DNA of 64,000 bases from assembly GCA_963777725.1 (NCBI GenBank), contig CAVZRR010000018.1, forward strand, positions 62,001-126,000, read 5' to 3'. This stretch comes from RPQJ01 sp963777725 (lineage in GTDB: Bacteria > Pseudomonadota > Gammaproteobacteria > Steroidobacterales > Steroidobacteraceae). Below the pieces are notes generated by a model that searched no databases, was not told the DNA's origin, and worked only from the letters and a program-made list of their open reading frames with translations. The stretch's first letter is position 1, and each line of letters begins with the position of its first letter. Positions 7,529 to 15,920 of the stretch are shown here, in pieces. A program made the position numbers and the translations under genes.

Positions 7529-8746
7529 TTACTGCTCGCCGGCCCGCGTGTAGAAGATTCCCGGCAGCGCCAGCATCTTCGAGAAGCCGTGTGCCTCCGC
7601 TGCGGTCCACTCGCCCGCGGACTCGCCGTAGGCGCCCTTCGACGCCTTCATCAGCGAATAGCGCGAGGCCACGCCTTCGACGAACGTCATGCCCGGGCGC
7701 AGCAGCAGGTGCACCTCGCCGGTCACGCGTTGCTGCGAGGAGACGAACAGCGTCTCCATGTCGCGGCAGACCGGGTCGAGGTGCTGGCCCTCGTGGACGA
7801 GGTCGCCGTACGGGCCGGCGAGCGAGTCCTTGATGCGCGCCTGCCGTGCCGAAAGGACCAGCTTCTCGAGCTCGCGGTGCGCGGTGAGCAGGATCTCGGC
7901 GGCGGGCGCCTCGAAGGCGACTCGTCCCTTGAAGCCGATGATCGTGTCGCCGAGGTGGATGCCGCGGCCGATGCCGAACTTCGCGCCGAGCGCCTCGACG
8001 GCCTCGATCAGGCCCACGGGATCCATGGACTGGCCGTCTAGGGAGGAGGGGATGCCCTTCTCGAAGCCGATCGTGTGCCGCTCGGGCGCCTGCGGATTCG
8101 TGAACGCGTCGCGCGTCAGCACCCAGGCGCTGTCCGGGATGCAGTCACTGGAGACGAGCGTCTCCTTGCCGCCGATCGTCGTGCCCCAGAGGCCCCGGTT
8201 GACCGAGTACGCAGCGCCGAACGGTGGCACCGGAAGGTTGCGCCGTTCGAGGTACTCGAGCTGCTCCGGGCGCTTGAAGGCGCGGTCGCGCACCGGCGCC
8301 AGGATTTCGAGGCCAGGAGCGAGCGTGCGCAGCGCCACCTCGAAGCGCACCTGGTCGTTGCCGGCGGCCGTGGAGCCGTGCGCGACGACGTCCGTGCCGA
8401 GCTTGCGCGCCCACTGTGCCACCGTCTGCGCCTGCAGCACGCGCTCGGCACCGACGCAGAGCGGATAAAGATTGCCGCGGCGCACGTTGCCCATGATCAG
8501 GAACTTGATGACCTGCTCGAAATACGCGGGTCGCGCGTCCACGAGGTGGTGGGCGACCGCGCCGAGCGTCTTCGAGCGCTGCTCGAGCATCTGCGCGGTG
8601 GCGTCGTCGATGCTACCGGTGTTCACGGTGAGCGTGACGACCGGACGGCCGTAGGTCTCGGCCAGCCAGGGCACGCAGAACGAGGTGTCGAGGCCGCCGG
8701 AAAAAGCGAGCAGGATGGGCGTGGCGCCCGCAGTGGGTTCGGTCAT
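7529..8746 (-). CDS. argG: Argininosuccinate synthase
   Basis: Joins citrulline and aspartate with ATP to make argininosuccinate. The ATP-pyrophosphatase P-loop SGGLDTS is at about residues 16-22. LYPLCVGAERVLQAQ, AHGSTAAGNDQVRFE and the C-terminal PGMTFVEG segment fit ArgG of about 400 residues (405 here). The sequence resembles the compact ArgG found beside N-acylornithine transcarbamylases more than the long E. coli form (impression only). It follows argR by 8 bases and precedes the DUF1611 gene by 12 bases. Confidence 0.93.
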   Translation of the reverse strand: MTEPTAGATPILLAFSGGLDTSFCVPWLAETYGRPVVTLTVNTGSIDDATAQMLEQRSKTLGAVAHHLVDARPAYFEQVIKFLIMGNVRRGNLYPLCVGAERVLQAQTVAQWARKLGTDVVAHGSTAAGNDQVRFEVALRTLAPGLEILAPVRDRAFKRPEQLEYLERRNLPVPPFGAAYSVNRGLWGTTIGGKETLVSSDCIPDSAWVLTRDAFTNPQAPERHTIGFEKGIPSSLDGQSMDPVGLIEAVEALGAKFGIGRGIHLGDTIIGFKGRVAFEAPAAEILLTAHRELEKLVLSARQARIKDSLAGPYGDLVHEGQHLDPVCRDMETLFVSSQQRVTGEVHLLLRPGMTFVEGVASRYSLMKASKGAYGESAGEWTAAEAHGFSKMLALPGIFYTRAGEQ

Positions 8747-8754
8747 GGGAAGCC

Positions 8755-9210
8755 TCAGCGTCCGAAGATGGAGTGCAGGTGCGCGTGCAGGCGGCGCTGC
8801 GTGCGGGCGCTCGCGGTCGCGATGAAGATCGTGTCGTCGCCGGCGATCGTGCCTGCGATCTCGGGCCAGCGCGCCTTGTCGAGCGCGATCGCGACACTTT
8901 GCGCCGTGCCGGTCGTGGTGCGCAGCACCGTCAGGTTCGGGCCCGCAGCCCGGTAGCCCTTGACGAAAGTCTGCACGTCCTCGAAGTGGCTCGGCGTGAG
9001 CGCGTCCTCGACGGCGGGCAGCAGGTAACGGTCGGCGCCCTTCAGCACGCCGAGCTCGCGCAGGTCGCGGCTGACGCTCGACTGCGTCGCGTCGAAGCCT
9101 TCCTCGCGCAGCAGCTCGACGAGCTCCGCCTGCCGGCCGACCGCGGTCTGCCGCAGGATGCGCACGATCGCGTCCCGGCGGTGAAGCTGCGCGTGAGGGT
9201 CGGTGGCCAA
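8755..9210 (-). CDS. argR: Arginine repressor
   Basis: Hexameric repressor that senses arginine and binds ARG boxes. The N-terminal winged helix (SRDLRELGVLKG) and C-terminal oligomerisation/arginine domain (TIAGDDTIFIA) are both present. An ATG at 9255 would give 166 residues, but its first 15 codons overlap the ARG boxes and do not look like ArgR. I prefer TTG at 9210, preceded by GGACG, giving 151 residues, the usual family length. First gene of the arginine operon, 8 bases from argG, so autoregulation together with the biosynthetic genes is likely. Confidence 0.9.
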   Translation of the reverse strand: MATDPHAQLHRRDAIVRILRQTAVGRQAELVELLREEGFDATQSSVSRDLRELGVLKGADRYLLPAVEDALTPSHFEDVQTFVKGYRAAGPNLTVLRTTTGTAQSVAIALDKARWPEIAGTIAGDDTIFIATASARTQRRLHAHLHSIFGR

Positions 9211-9227
9211 CGGGTTGCGTCCAGTGT

Positions 9228-9275
9228 GATGAATAAAAACCGGAGTAATGTGCATAATTATGCGCGTGCTGTCAA
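9228..9275 (-). promoter_or_regulatory. Arginine operon promoter with tandem ARG boxes
   Basis: Two 18-base ARG-box-like sites are centred at 9236.5 and 9257.5, exactly 21 bases apart as in enterobacterial tandem ARG boxes. The distal one contains the perfect palindrome GCATAATTATGC (9252-9263); the proximal one keeps the half-site TGAAT with AAAA. On the minus strand a perfect -35 (TTGACA, 9275-9270) lies next to the distal box, so ArgR binding would cover the promoter. The -10 is weak. Confidence 0.72.
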
Positions 9276-9540
9276 GCCTGGGAACGCGGGACCGATTGAC
9301 GAGGACGCAGCCCGCCCGGCAGCGGATTGCGGGTCAGTGGAGGCGGCGGGAATCAAGCTCATGCTGCAATGAGCCCGCCGGCGGTCAAGCCAATCTCGTC
9401 GCGGCGATGACCCGTCTCACAAGATGGGCGCTTTTCGCGGAGCAATGCGACTCAGGTCGATCCCAAGCAGAAGCTAGTCGCGCTGAATGCAACGGCATTG
9501 TCGATCCGCGTGCCGCTCCCACATCGGTTCGAACAAACCG

Positions 9541-9840
9541 CTAGCGGTCTTGGACACGCGGTCGCCAATAGCCGGGCTCGCGACCTCCGTGAGCGACGGC
9601 GACAACGTAAACGACATCCGATACGACCGCGTACACGACAGAGAACGGAAACCTGCGCAGCACGAAGTGGCGCAACTCGTCGTCCAGCGGCGAACCCAGT
9701 TCGGGGTGCTCGAGCACCAGTCGGATTACGCGTTCGACCTCATCGGCGAAGCGGAAACCAAGCTCCGACACTTCCGCTTCGTACCGCGAAGCGGCTTCAT
9801 ACAATTCCTGCTCCGCTTCGGGATGAAACTCGTACTTCAT
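9541..9840 (-). CDS. RelE/ParE-family toxin
   Basis: A 99-residue protein with the ParE/RelE fold pattern: an N-terminal helical hairpin (FHPEAEQELYEAASRYE, GFRFADEVERVIRLVLEHP) followed by beta strands (FVLRRFPFSVVYAVVSDVVYVVAVAHGGREPGYW). The HGGREPGYW ending is typical of ParE-like proteins that act on gyrase, though ribosome-dependent action cannot be excluded. Its ATG overlaps the antitoxin stop by 4 bases. The 285 bases between it and the argR ARG boxes hold no recognisable gene. Confidence 0.82.
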   Translation of the reverse strand: MKYEFHPEAEQELYEAASRYEAEVSELGFRFADEVERVIRLVLEHPELGSPLDDELRHFVLRRFPFSVVYAVVSDVVYVVAVAHGGREPGYWRPRVQDR

Positions 9841-10070
9841 TCGCCCAGGCGGTGCCGAAGCCGATCAAAGACCAAGGGTCCGGGCACACCTTTCACTTTG
9901 CCTTCGACCAGCTCGCGATACCTGCGCTGCGATGTCTCGAGCCACGCGCGCTCGACATTTGCGTCGGCGGGTGCGTCGAGGTCGGCGATGAGCGAACGCA
10001 TGAGCTCGGCGCGTTCTTCAGAGCTGAGCTCGCGAATTTCGCGCTCGATGTCTTTCACTGCCTTCGTCAT
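9837..10070 (-). CDS. Addiction-module antitoxin (TIGR02574-like)
   Basis: A 77-residue acidic helical protein (REIRELSSEERAELMRSLIADLD) with the pattern of addiction-module component proteins that pair with ParE/RelE toxins. The start at 10070 is chosen because GGTGGAAG lies just upstream; an earlier Met at 10121 would add 17 atypical residues. It precedes and overlaps the toxin gene by 4 bases, the normal antitoxin-first order. The 160 bases upstream hold nothing I recognise. Confidence 0.78.
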   Translation of the reverse strand: MTKAVKDIEREIRELSSEERAELMRSLIADLDAPADANVERAWLETSQRRYRELVEGKVKGVPGPLVFDRLRHRLGE

Positions 10071-10231
10071 GTCTTCCACCGTCTGCTGATGCTCAGAGTC
10101 TAACTCTGCCGACTCCTTCACTGCTAACTGCTATCAGGTCACACGAATTCGCCGGCGGCATTTCGTCACGCCGGCAATCGAGGCACCGCAGCTTCCTTCG
10201 CACGGGGCCCCGCCCCGGTCTGGCCGACGCG

Positions 10232-10900
10232 TCAGAAGAACTTCGTCACGCCGATGAACGCGACCGTGCCGATGCCGATCCAGTAGACGTAGGCGAGCTT
10301 GCGCGACAGGTTGATCTCCCGGGTCAGCTTCGCCTCGAGCGCCGCGTTCGGGCCGCCCACGGCGAGCTGGCGGAAAGTCACGGTCCAGTGGCGCATCACG
10401 AAGCGCAGGATCAGGCCGATCACCAGCAGGCCCGAATAGATCAGCACCTTGGTCGAGTACCAGTTGGCCGAGAACGGCTTGCCGCTCACGATCGACGAGA
10501 TGGCCGCGATCGCCAGCGCCGGGATCAGCACGTAGCGGATGCGGTCGTCCCAGATCGTGATGCGGAGCCCCAGGTCGGTGCCCCGCTTCACGAACGCGGA
10601 CAGCGCGAGCGCGACCCAGCCCGCGGTCAGGATCCACATCGCCACCAGCCAGCTTCCGCCGAGCGGCTGCACGCCCCACAGGTAGCCCATGTGCAGGCCG
10701 ATCGGCAGCAGCAGGATGATGCCGAGGCGGGCGAGGATGTCGATGCGGTACGCCGTCTCCATGTGCCGCCTGCGCTCCTCGAGCGGCAACCTGGGGTTCG
10801 TCACGTGGTAGGAAGTCTGGAACACCCCCCACTCGCCGCCGAGCCAGTACACCATCGCGATGATGTGGGCCCACTTCAGGATCAGCAGGGTCGGGATCAT
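10232..10900 (-). CDS. Multi-pass membrane protein, unknown function (CopD/HemJ-like)
   Basis: 222 residues with about five or six hydrophobic segments: LILKWAHIIAMVYWLGG at the start, IILLLPIGLHMGYLWGV, LVAMWILTAGWVALAL, YVLIPALAIAAISSI, VLIYSGLLVIGLILRFV and a C-terminal YWIGIGTVAFIGV. A histidine followed by WLGG in the first helix and H in the second resemble haem- or copper-binding membrane proteins such as CopD or HemJ, but the match is not strong enough for a name. Its start overlaps the marR stop (ATGA), so it is probably the regulated target of that repressor. Confidence 0.7.
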   Translation of the reverse strand: MIPTLLILKWAHIIAMVYWLGGEWGVFQTSYHVTNPRLPLEERRRHMETAYRIDILARLGIILLLPIGLHMGYLWGVQPLGGSWLVAMWILTAGWVALALSAFVKRGTDLGLRITIWDDRIRYVLIPALAIAAISSIVSGKPFSANWYSTKVLIYSGLLVIGLILRFVMRHWTVTFRQLAVGGPNAALEAKLTREINLSRKLAYVYWIGIGTVAFIGVTKFF

Positions 10901-11412
10901 GGTGCTACTCCCCAGCGTTTGTGGGTGCGATTGGCGCGAGGTCGATCGGCGTCGGGTTCGCGCGCCGTGGCCGCCTCGACTCGCCCGGTGAGCGCGCCGA
11001 GCGACTCGGCGAGACGCTCGAGGTCCGTGCGGGCGAGCCCGCGCAGGCAGCGTCCGAGCCAGGCTTGCTGGCGCGACTCGAGCGCCGCCAGGATGCGGCG
11101 GCCCTCGACCGAGAGCGTCACGAGCCCGGCCCGCTGGTGATCGACGTTCGGTTGCAACTCGACCAGCTTGCGCGCGACCAGCTGGTCGACGGTGCGCTGC
11201 ACGCTCTGGCGCTTGAGCCCGAGCCGGCGCGCGATCTGCGATACGGTGAGCGACTGTCGCGCGGCCACCTTCATGACCTGCCAGCGTGCGCCCGTAAGCC
11301 CGAACCCGCCGGACATCGCATCGGCAGCCTCCAGCACGCGGCCGTGCAGCTGGAACAGCGCGAGCAACACGTCCTGGAAGGCGTCGTCCGTAGTGCGCGC
11401 GGCGCTGCTCAT
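10897..11412 (-). CDS. MarR-family transcriptional regulator
   Basis: 171 residues with the MarR winged-helix core: LTGARWQVMKVAARQSLTVSQIARRLGLKRQSVQRTVDQLVARKLVELQPN, then the wing (HQRAGLVTLSVEGRRIL) and a C-terminal dimer helix. The C-terminal 25 residues are Arg-rich and probably disordered. The ATG at 11412 was chosen as the first Met matching family length; an in-frame extension upstream covers the operator and is rejected. It is co-transcribed with the downstream membrane protein (4-base overlap) and divergent from a Nudix gene. A palindrome at 11456-11471 in the shared region is a likely autoregulatory site. Confidence 0.88.
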   Translation of the reverse strand: MSSAARTTDDAFQDVLLALFQLHGRVLEAADAMSGGFGLTGARWQVMKVAARQSLTVSQIARRLGLKRQSVQRTVDQLVARKLVELQPNVDHQRAGLVTLSVEGRRILAALESRQQAWLGRCLRGLARTDLERLAESLGALTGRVEAATAREPDADRPRANRTHKRWGVAP

Positions 11413-11455
11413 CGGCGGGGCGACCGTTGGTGCGGGGCTGAGCAGGCTGCCAGAG

Positions 11456-11471
11456 TGACAGCAAGCTGTCA
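11456..11471. promoter_or_regulatory. Palindrome, candidate MarR operator
   Basis: TGACAGC-aa-GCTGTCA: two perfect 7-base arms with a 2-base spacer. It lies 44 bases upstream of marR in the region shared with the divergent Nudix gene and overlaps a minus-strand TTGACA (-35). Size and position fit a MarR dimer site. Confidence 0.6.
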
Positions 11472-11535
11472 ATTTGCGGGACGCGCGCCACGTGCCGGGG
11501 CCACAATGCCATGGACCCCCGCCAGCCAGGCCGCC

Positions 11536-12153
11536 ATGACCGACCGTCACCTCGAACTCGCCCGCCGCCTGCACGCATTGGCTCGCACGGGACTGCACTT
11601 CACCCGCGATGAATACGACCGCGAGCGCTACACGGAGATCGAGCGGATCGCCGCAGAGTTGCTCGCGGGCGAAGCGCCCGGGGATCGCGATCGACTGCTG
11701 GCGCTCTGGCGCAATGAAACGGGCTACGTCACCCCGAAGATCGAGGTGCGCGGCGCGGCCTTCCGTGACGGGCGGGTGTTGCTGGTCCGCGAGACGGCCG
11801 ACGGACTCTGGACGCTGCCCGGCGGCTGGGTCGACGTCAACGAGACCCCGTCGCAGGCCATCGAGAAGGAGATCGAGCAGGAATCCGGCTTCCGCGCGCG
11901 GGCCGTCAAGCTCGCCGCACTCTACGACCGTCGCCGCCACGGCCACGGCGAGTCGCTGCACCACGGCTGGAAGGCGTTCTTCCTGTGCGAGATCACCGGC
12001 GGCGCGGCCCGCGGCAGCTACGAGACGGATGCGGTGGACTTTTTCGACCCGGACCAGCTGCCACCGATGTCGCTCGGTCGCAGCACGCCCCGCCAGGTGG
12101 CGCGGATGCTCGAGCACTGGCACCGGCGCGACTGGCCGACCGAATTCGACTAG
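11536..12153 (+). CDS. NUDIX hydrolase with N-terminal Nudix_N-type region
   Basis: 205 residues. The first 65 form a helical Nudix_N-like region (LARRLHALARTGLHFTRDEYDRERYTEI); the rest is a Nudix fold. The box reads GGWVDVNETP, seven variable residues, then KEIEQESGF. Compared with the consensus REUXEEXGU, Arg is Lys and the first Glu of the metal-binding pair is Gln, which may change metal affinity. Relatives hydrolyse ADP-ribose or other nucleoside diphosphate derivatives (family knowledge); the substrate is not deducible. I used the ATG at 11536; an upstream ATG at 11506 is possible. Its stop overlaps that of convergent tamB in a CTAG. Confidence 0.85.
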   Translation: MTDRHLELARRLHALARTGLHFTRDEYDRERYTEIERIAAELLAGEAPGDRDRLLALWRNETGYVTPKIEVRGAAFRDGRVLLVRETADGLWTLPGGWVDVNETPSQAIEKEIEQESGFRARAVKLAALYDRRRHGHGESLHHGWKAFFLCEITGGAARGSYETDAVDFFDPDQLPPMSLGRSTPRQVARMLEHWHRRDWPTEFD

Positions 12154-15100
12154 CGCTCGATCCGGTACTCGACGTCGGCACTCTGGTCGAGGCCGGCCTC
12201 GGCCTTCAGCGACCAGTTCTTGTTCAGCGTATAGCGCAGCTTGATCGTGTTGATCGCCTCGGCGATCGAGATGCCGTAGCTGACGAACAGGTTCGGCGAC
12301 AGGTACTTGCCGAGCACCACCGCAGCGTCGTCCTCGCCCGTCTGTTCGACGGTCACTTCGTCGAGGCCGACCCGGCTGCCGATACCCCCGAGCAGGAGTC
12401 CGCCGCCGCTCAGCGCGAGGCTCTGGGCGGCGCTGTCGATCGTGGCCGCTTCGCCCGACTGCAGCGTGTTGATCGACCGGCCGGTGAGCAGGTAGGAGAG
12501 CGCCTCGTTCTGCGACATCGGCGGGTCGGAGCTCAACGTGATGAACGGGCTCGCGAGCGTGCCGCGCACGTTGATCGAGACGACGATGTCCTCGCGGCGG
12601 ATCTCGCGCTCGGCGACCAGGTCGAGCGTCGGGTCGTTCAATGGCGCCATGTCGAAGCTCAGCACGCCCCGCGTGATGCGCACGAACTGGCCGAACGCCT
12701 TGTACTCGCCTTCGATGACGCGGATCGCGCCGTCGCCACGGACGACGTCGCCGGGCCGCGTGATCACCGTGACGTCGCCGGCGAGCGTCGCGTTGAGGCC
12801 GAAGCTGTTGACGCGGACGTTGTCCCCCAGCTCGACCCGGATGCGGCTGCGCAGGCGTTCGAGCGTCGACGGACCGAGGTCCTCGACCTCGAGTCCGACG
12901 ATTCGCTCGTCGGTCGACGTGGTCACCGTCGTGCTCAGGTCGCGCGGAGTGATGCGCGCCAGCGGCACCAGGATGACGCCCGTGACGTCGTAGCCGTCGG
13001 GCCCCACGGCGAACAGCAGGTCGGGCGAGGCGACGACGCGAAAGTCCGGCGTGTCGGCAATCATCAGCCCGTCGCCCTTGAGGCGCAGCTGGCCGGTCAT
13101 GACGTCCTCGGGCCAGCTGAACCGGCCGTCCAGCGACAGCGTGCCGCGCGCCGCCGAGCCTGAGCCCTCGAACACGAGTTCGTCGCCCTTGAAGCGGCCG
13201 TCGAGCGTCAGGCCCGAGAGCTGCAGGTTGGTTCGATAGAGGTGGATGAGTCCGTCGCGCAGGTGGAATTCACCGTTGAATCGCGGTGCGCCGAGCGAGC
13301 CGGAGATCGAAACCAGCCCGTCGAGCTGGCCTCCCGAGCGGTCGATTTCGGGCACCAGGATCGGCATCCCGGTGACGTCCGGAGATTCGGCGCGCAACTC
13401 GCCGCTCAACGGGAATTCAGTGGCCGCGAGGCCGGGCTCGCGCCGCGCGGTCACCTCGCCCGTAACGCGTGAATTCTCGGCCACGGTGGCCTCGATCGTG
13501 GCGCGGATCGCATCCGGCTCGGCGAAAAGGTCCAGCCGGGCCGCGCCGAGCGCGACGCGCTCGGTGCGAAACTGGTTGCGCGGGATGTCGAGCGTCGGGT
13601 TGTCGAGCAGCAACGTCGTGCCGCCAGTCCACGCGTGGCCCGGCTCCTTGGCGGCCCAGCCGCTCGCCTGCAGCTTGCCGTCGAACTCGCGCCAGCCGAG
13701 CAGCGAGTGCAGGATGCGCCGCAGCGGCCAGTCCTGGGCGCTGTAGACCACGCGCCACGCATCGGGCTCGGCACGCCATTCGCCCTCGACGCAGAACCGG
13801 GCATCGCCCGTCGCCAGGCAGAACGGCGCTGCGCGCAACGCCGAGCGTCCCGCCTCGAGTGCGACCGGCTGCAGCAGCGTCGCGCCACCGTCCGGGAACT
13901 CGATGGCGGCCGTGTGCAGGTTGCCGAGCCAGCGCGCATCCGCTGCGAGGTATTCACCCGCGCCCGCGATCTTCGCCTGGAAACCGGGAATCCTCCTGGC
14001 TTCGTCGCCGGCCGACACGAATCTCAGCTCGACCGAATGCTCGCGCGACCGGCCTTCCGCTGCGAGCGAAGCGGATTCGAGCTGCAGCGCGCCGAGATCG
14101 ACGTCTGCGGCCCGCAGGTCGACGCGCGACTCGCCGTCGTCGGTGAGGTCGATGTCGAGCGACGCCTGCAGCGATTTCACGCCGACTGCGCCAAAGCGAA
14201 TCTCTTTCAGGCGCGCCTCGGCGGTGGCTGCAGGGCGCGTCGGGCTGCCCTGCGCGCGTCCCGAGGAGACCAGTTCACCTTCGAGGTCGGGGTGCAGCAG
14301 CGACAGCTGCCGGACGTCAGCGTTCCAGCGCAGGTCGATGCTCGGTCCCCAGCGTCCGTCCACGTCGACGTGGGACGGTCCGTTCGCGATGCGCACTCCG
14401 CGGAGTTCGTACGTTCCATCGCGATGCGCGACCTCGCCGCGGCCGGTCAGCGCGCGCCCGCGGACGGTGCCCGACAATGACGCGAGCCGCACCGTCCACG
14501 GCGCCGCGGGCGTGAAGCCGCGCCCCTCGACGGTGCCTGCAAACGTCACCCGCCCCGGAAGGTCGGGTCGCACCGTGGCGAGGTCGAGCCTTTGGCCGTC
14601 GAGCCGTGCAGTCCACGCCTGTGTGCCGGTCCACGACAGCCGTCCCGAGCCCTGCAGCCGGCCCCCCATCAGCTGGCCGTCGAAGCGATCGAGCACGACC
14701 TGCTGCCGATCCACGGACCCGGCGGCCGTAAAGTCGACCGCCGGCAATTCCGGCGCGCTCGCCGCGGCGCGCACGTCGAACGCATACGGCAGCGCGCCCG
14801 CGACCGAGAACGTCCCGTAGGCGCTCTCGACGGCCGCTGCGTCCACCAACGGCCAGCGCAGCCCGCTCCACTCGCCCGTGAGCGTCAGCTCCGGCGACGA
14901 TTCCTCGATCAAGCGGACCGTTCCCGTCACGCTGGCCGAGGTGGCGAGGCGCGGCAGCCAGGCCCGCAGCGAATCGATCCGCAGCGTCGAGTCGAGCCAC
15001 TCGCCCGCGCCCTGCACGCGCAGCGGCCCGGCCTCGAGTGCCGCGGACGTCAGCGTGCCGTCGAGACCGAACGCCGCGCGCCGCGCGTCCAGCGCGATCG

Positions 15101-15920
15101 AGCCGCTCGCCTGGGGAAAGCGACCGGTCTCGATCCACGGTGAGCCGTCGAAGTCCGTGAAGCGCAGCGTGCCGACGATGCGCGGCTCCTCGGTCAGCGC
15201 CAGCGCGGTGCCGCTGAACGAGAGGTTCGCGGGCTCGGCGAGCGCGACGGTCGTCCCGAGCCGATCGAGGTTCCCGCGCAGGACGCCTGCGAATCGGTAA
15301 ACACGCTCGTCCGGCAGGCGCCAGTGTCCGCTCGCCACGACGCGCAGGCCGAGCGGCTGGGTCGCCCGCAGCGCGACGTTGCCTTCGAGTCGTCCCGCCG
15401 GATCCTCGATCACGAGTTCCCGCAGCCGGATGCGCCAGCGCGTCATGTCCACCGCGGCTCGCGCCGCGGCGGCCTCGAAGCGCTCGCCGTTGACCAGCGT
15501 CAGCGACAGGTTCGCGAGGCGCGCGTCGCGGGCCTCGATCTGCAGGAATTCAGGCAGGAAGCCCGGCTCTCGCGGCGGCGGCTTTTCACGATCCTTCAGC
15601 GCGACGTCCACGCTCGCGGCGGACAGTTCCTCGAAGCGGAGCTCGCCGTTCAGAAGCGGCCGGATCACGACGTCCAGCCGCAGTCCGCGCGCTTCGATGC
15701 GAACGGCCGCGTGCTCCACGACGAGACGCTCGACGGCGAGCGGGCCGGCCAGCGTGCCGCTCGCGCCCGTGGCCTCGATGCGCACGTTCGGAATGCGCCC
15801 GAGCTGTCCGAGCACGAACTGCAGGCCTTGCTCGCTGAGCAGCAGTCGGTAGGCGATCAGCGGGGGCGCGCCGAACAGCAGGGCCATCGCGACCGCCAGC
15901 ACGATCCAGCGCCAGCGCAT
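12150..15920 (-). CDS. tamB: Translocation and assembly module inner-membrane subunit TamB
   Basis: 1256 residues: a short N-terminal signal anchor (WIVLAVAMALLFGAPPLIAYRLL) followed by a very long beta-rich region of AsmA/TamB repeats and the conserved C-terminal DUF490 domain (ending in NWSLKAEAGLDQSADVEY). TamB spans the periplasm and works with TamA in inserting outer-membrane proteins or moving phospholipids. The gene starts in a TGATG overlap with the end of tamA, the usual order in gammaproteobacteria. Its stop shares a CTAG with the convergent Nudix gene. Length matches E. coli TamB (about 1259). Confidence 0.94.
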   Translation of the reverse strand: MRWRWIVLAVAMALLFGAPPLIAYRLLLSEQGLQFVLGQLGRIPNVRIEATGASGTLAGPLAVERLVVEHAAVRIEARGLRLDVVIRPLLNGELRFEELSAASVDVALKDREKPPPREPGFLPEFLQIEARDARLANLSLTLVNGERFEAAAARAAVDMTRWRIRLRELVIEDPAGRLEGNVALRATQPLGLRVVASGHWRLPDERVYRFAGVLRGNLDRLGTTVALAEPANLSFSGTALALTEEPRIVGTLRFTDFDGSPWIETGRFPQASGSIALDARRAAFGLDGTLTSAALEAGPLRVQGAGEWLDSTLRIDSLRAWLPRLATSASVTGTVRLIEESSPELTLTGEWSGLRWPLVDAAAVESAYGTFSVAGALPYAFDVRAAASAPELPAVDFTAAGSVDRQQVVLDRFDGQLMGGRLQGSGRLSWTGTQAWTARLDGQRLDLATVRPDLPGRVTFAGTVEGRGFTPAAPWTVRLASLSGTVRGRALTGRGEVAHRDGTYELRGVRIANGPSHVDVDGRWGPSIDLRWNADVRQLSLLHPDLEGELVSSGRAQGSPTRPAATAEARLKEIRFGAVGVKSLQASLDIDLTDDGESRVDLRAADVDLGALQLESASLAAEGRSREHSVELRFVSAGDEARRIPGFQAKIAGAGEYLAADARWLGNLHTAAIEFPDGGATLLQPVALEAGRSALRAAPFCLATGDARFCVEGEWRAEPDAWRVVYSAQDWPLRRILHSLLGWREFDGKLQASGWAAKEPGHAWTGGTTLLLDNPTLDIPRNQFRTERVALGAARLDLFAEPDAIRATIEATVAENSRVTGEVTARREPGLAATEFPLSGELRAESPDVTGMPILVPEIDRSGGQLDGLVSISGSLGAPRFNGEFHLRDGLIHLYRTNLQLSGLTLDGRFKGDELVFEGSGSAARGTLSLDGRFSWPEDVMTGQLRLKGDGLMIADTPDFRVVASPDLLFAVGPDGYDVTGVILVPLARITPRDLSTTVTTSTDERIVGLEVEDLGPSTLERLRSRIRVELGDNVRVNSFGLNATLAGDVTVITRPGDVVRGDGAIRVIEGEYKAFGQFVRITRGVLSFDMAPLNDPTLDLVAEREIRREDIVVSINVRGTLASPFITLSSDPPMSQNEALSYLLTGRSINTLQSGEAATIDSAAQSLALSGGGLLLGGIGSRVGLDEVTVEQTGEDDAAVVLGKYLSPNLFVSYGISIAEAINTIKLRYTLNKNWSLKAEAGLDQSADVEYRIER

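Noticed and set aside
9211..9255. ATG at 9255 as start of argR
   Set aside because: The extra 15 codons overlap both ARG boxes and lack similarity to ArgR; TTG at 9210 gives the usual length.
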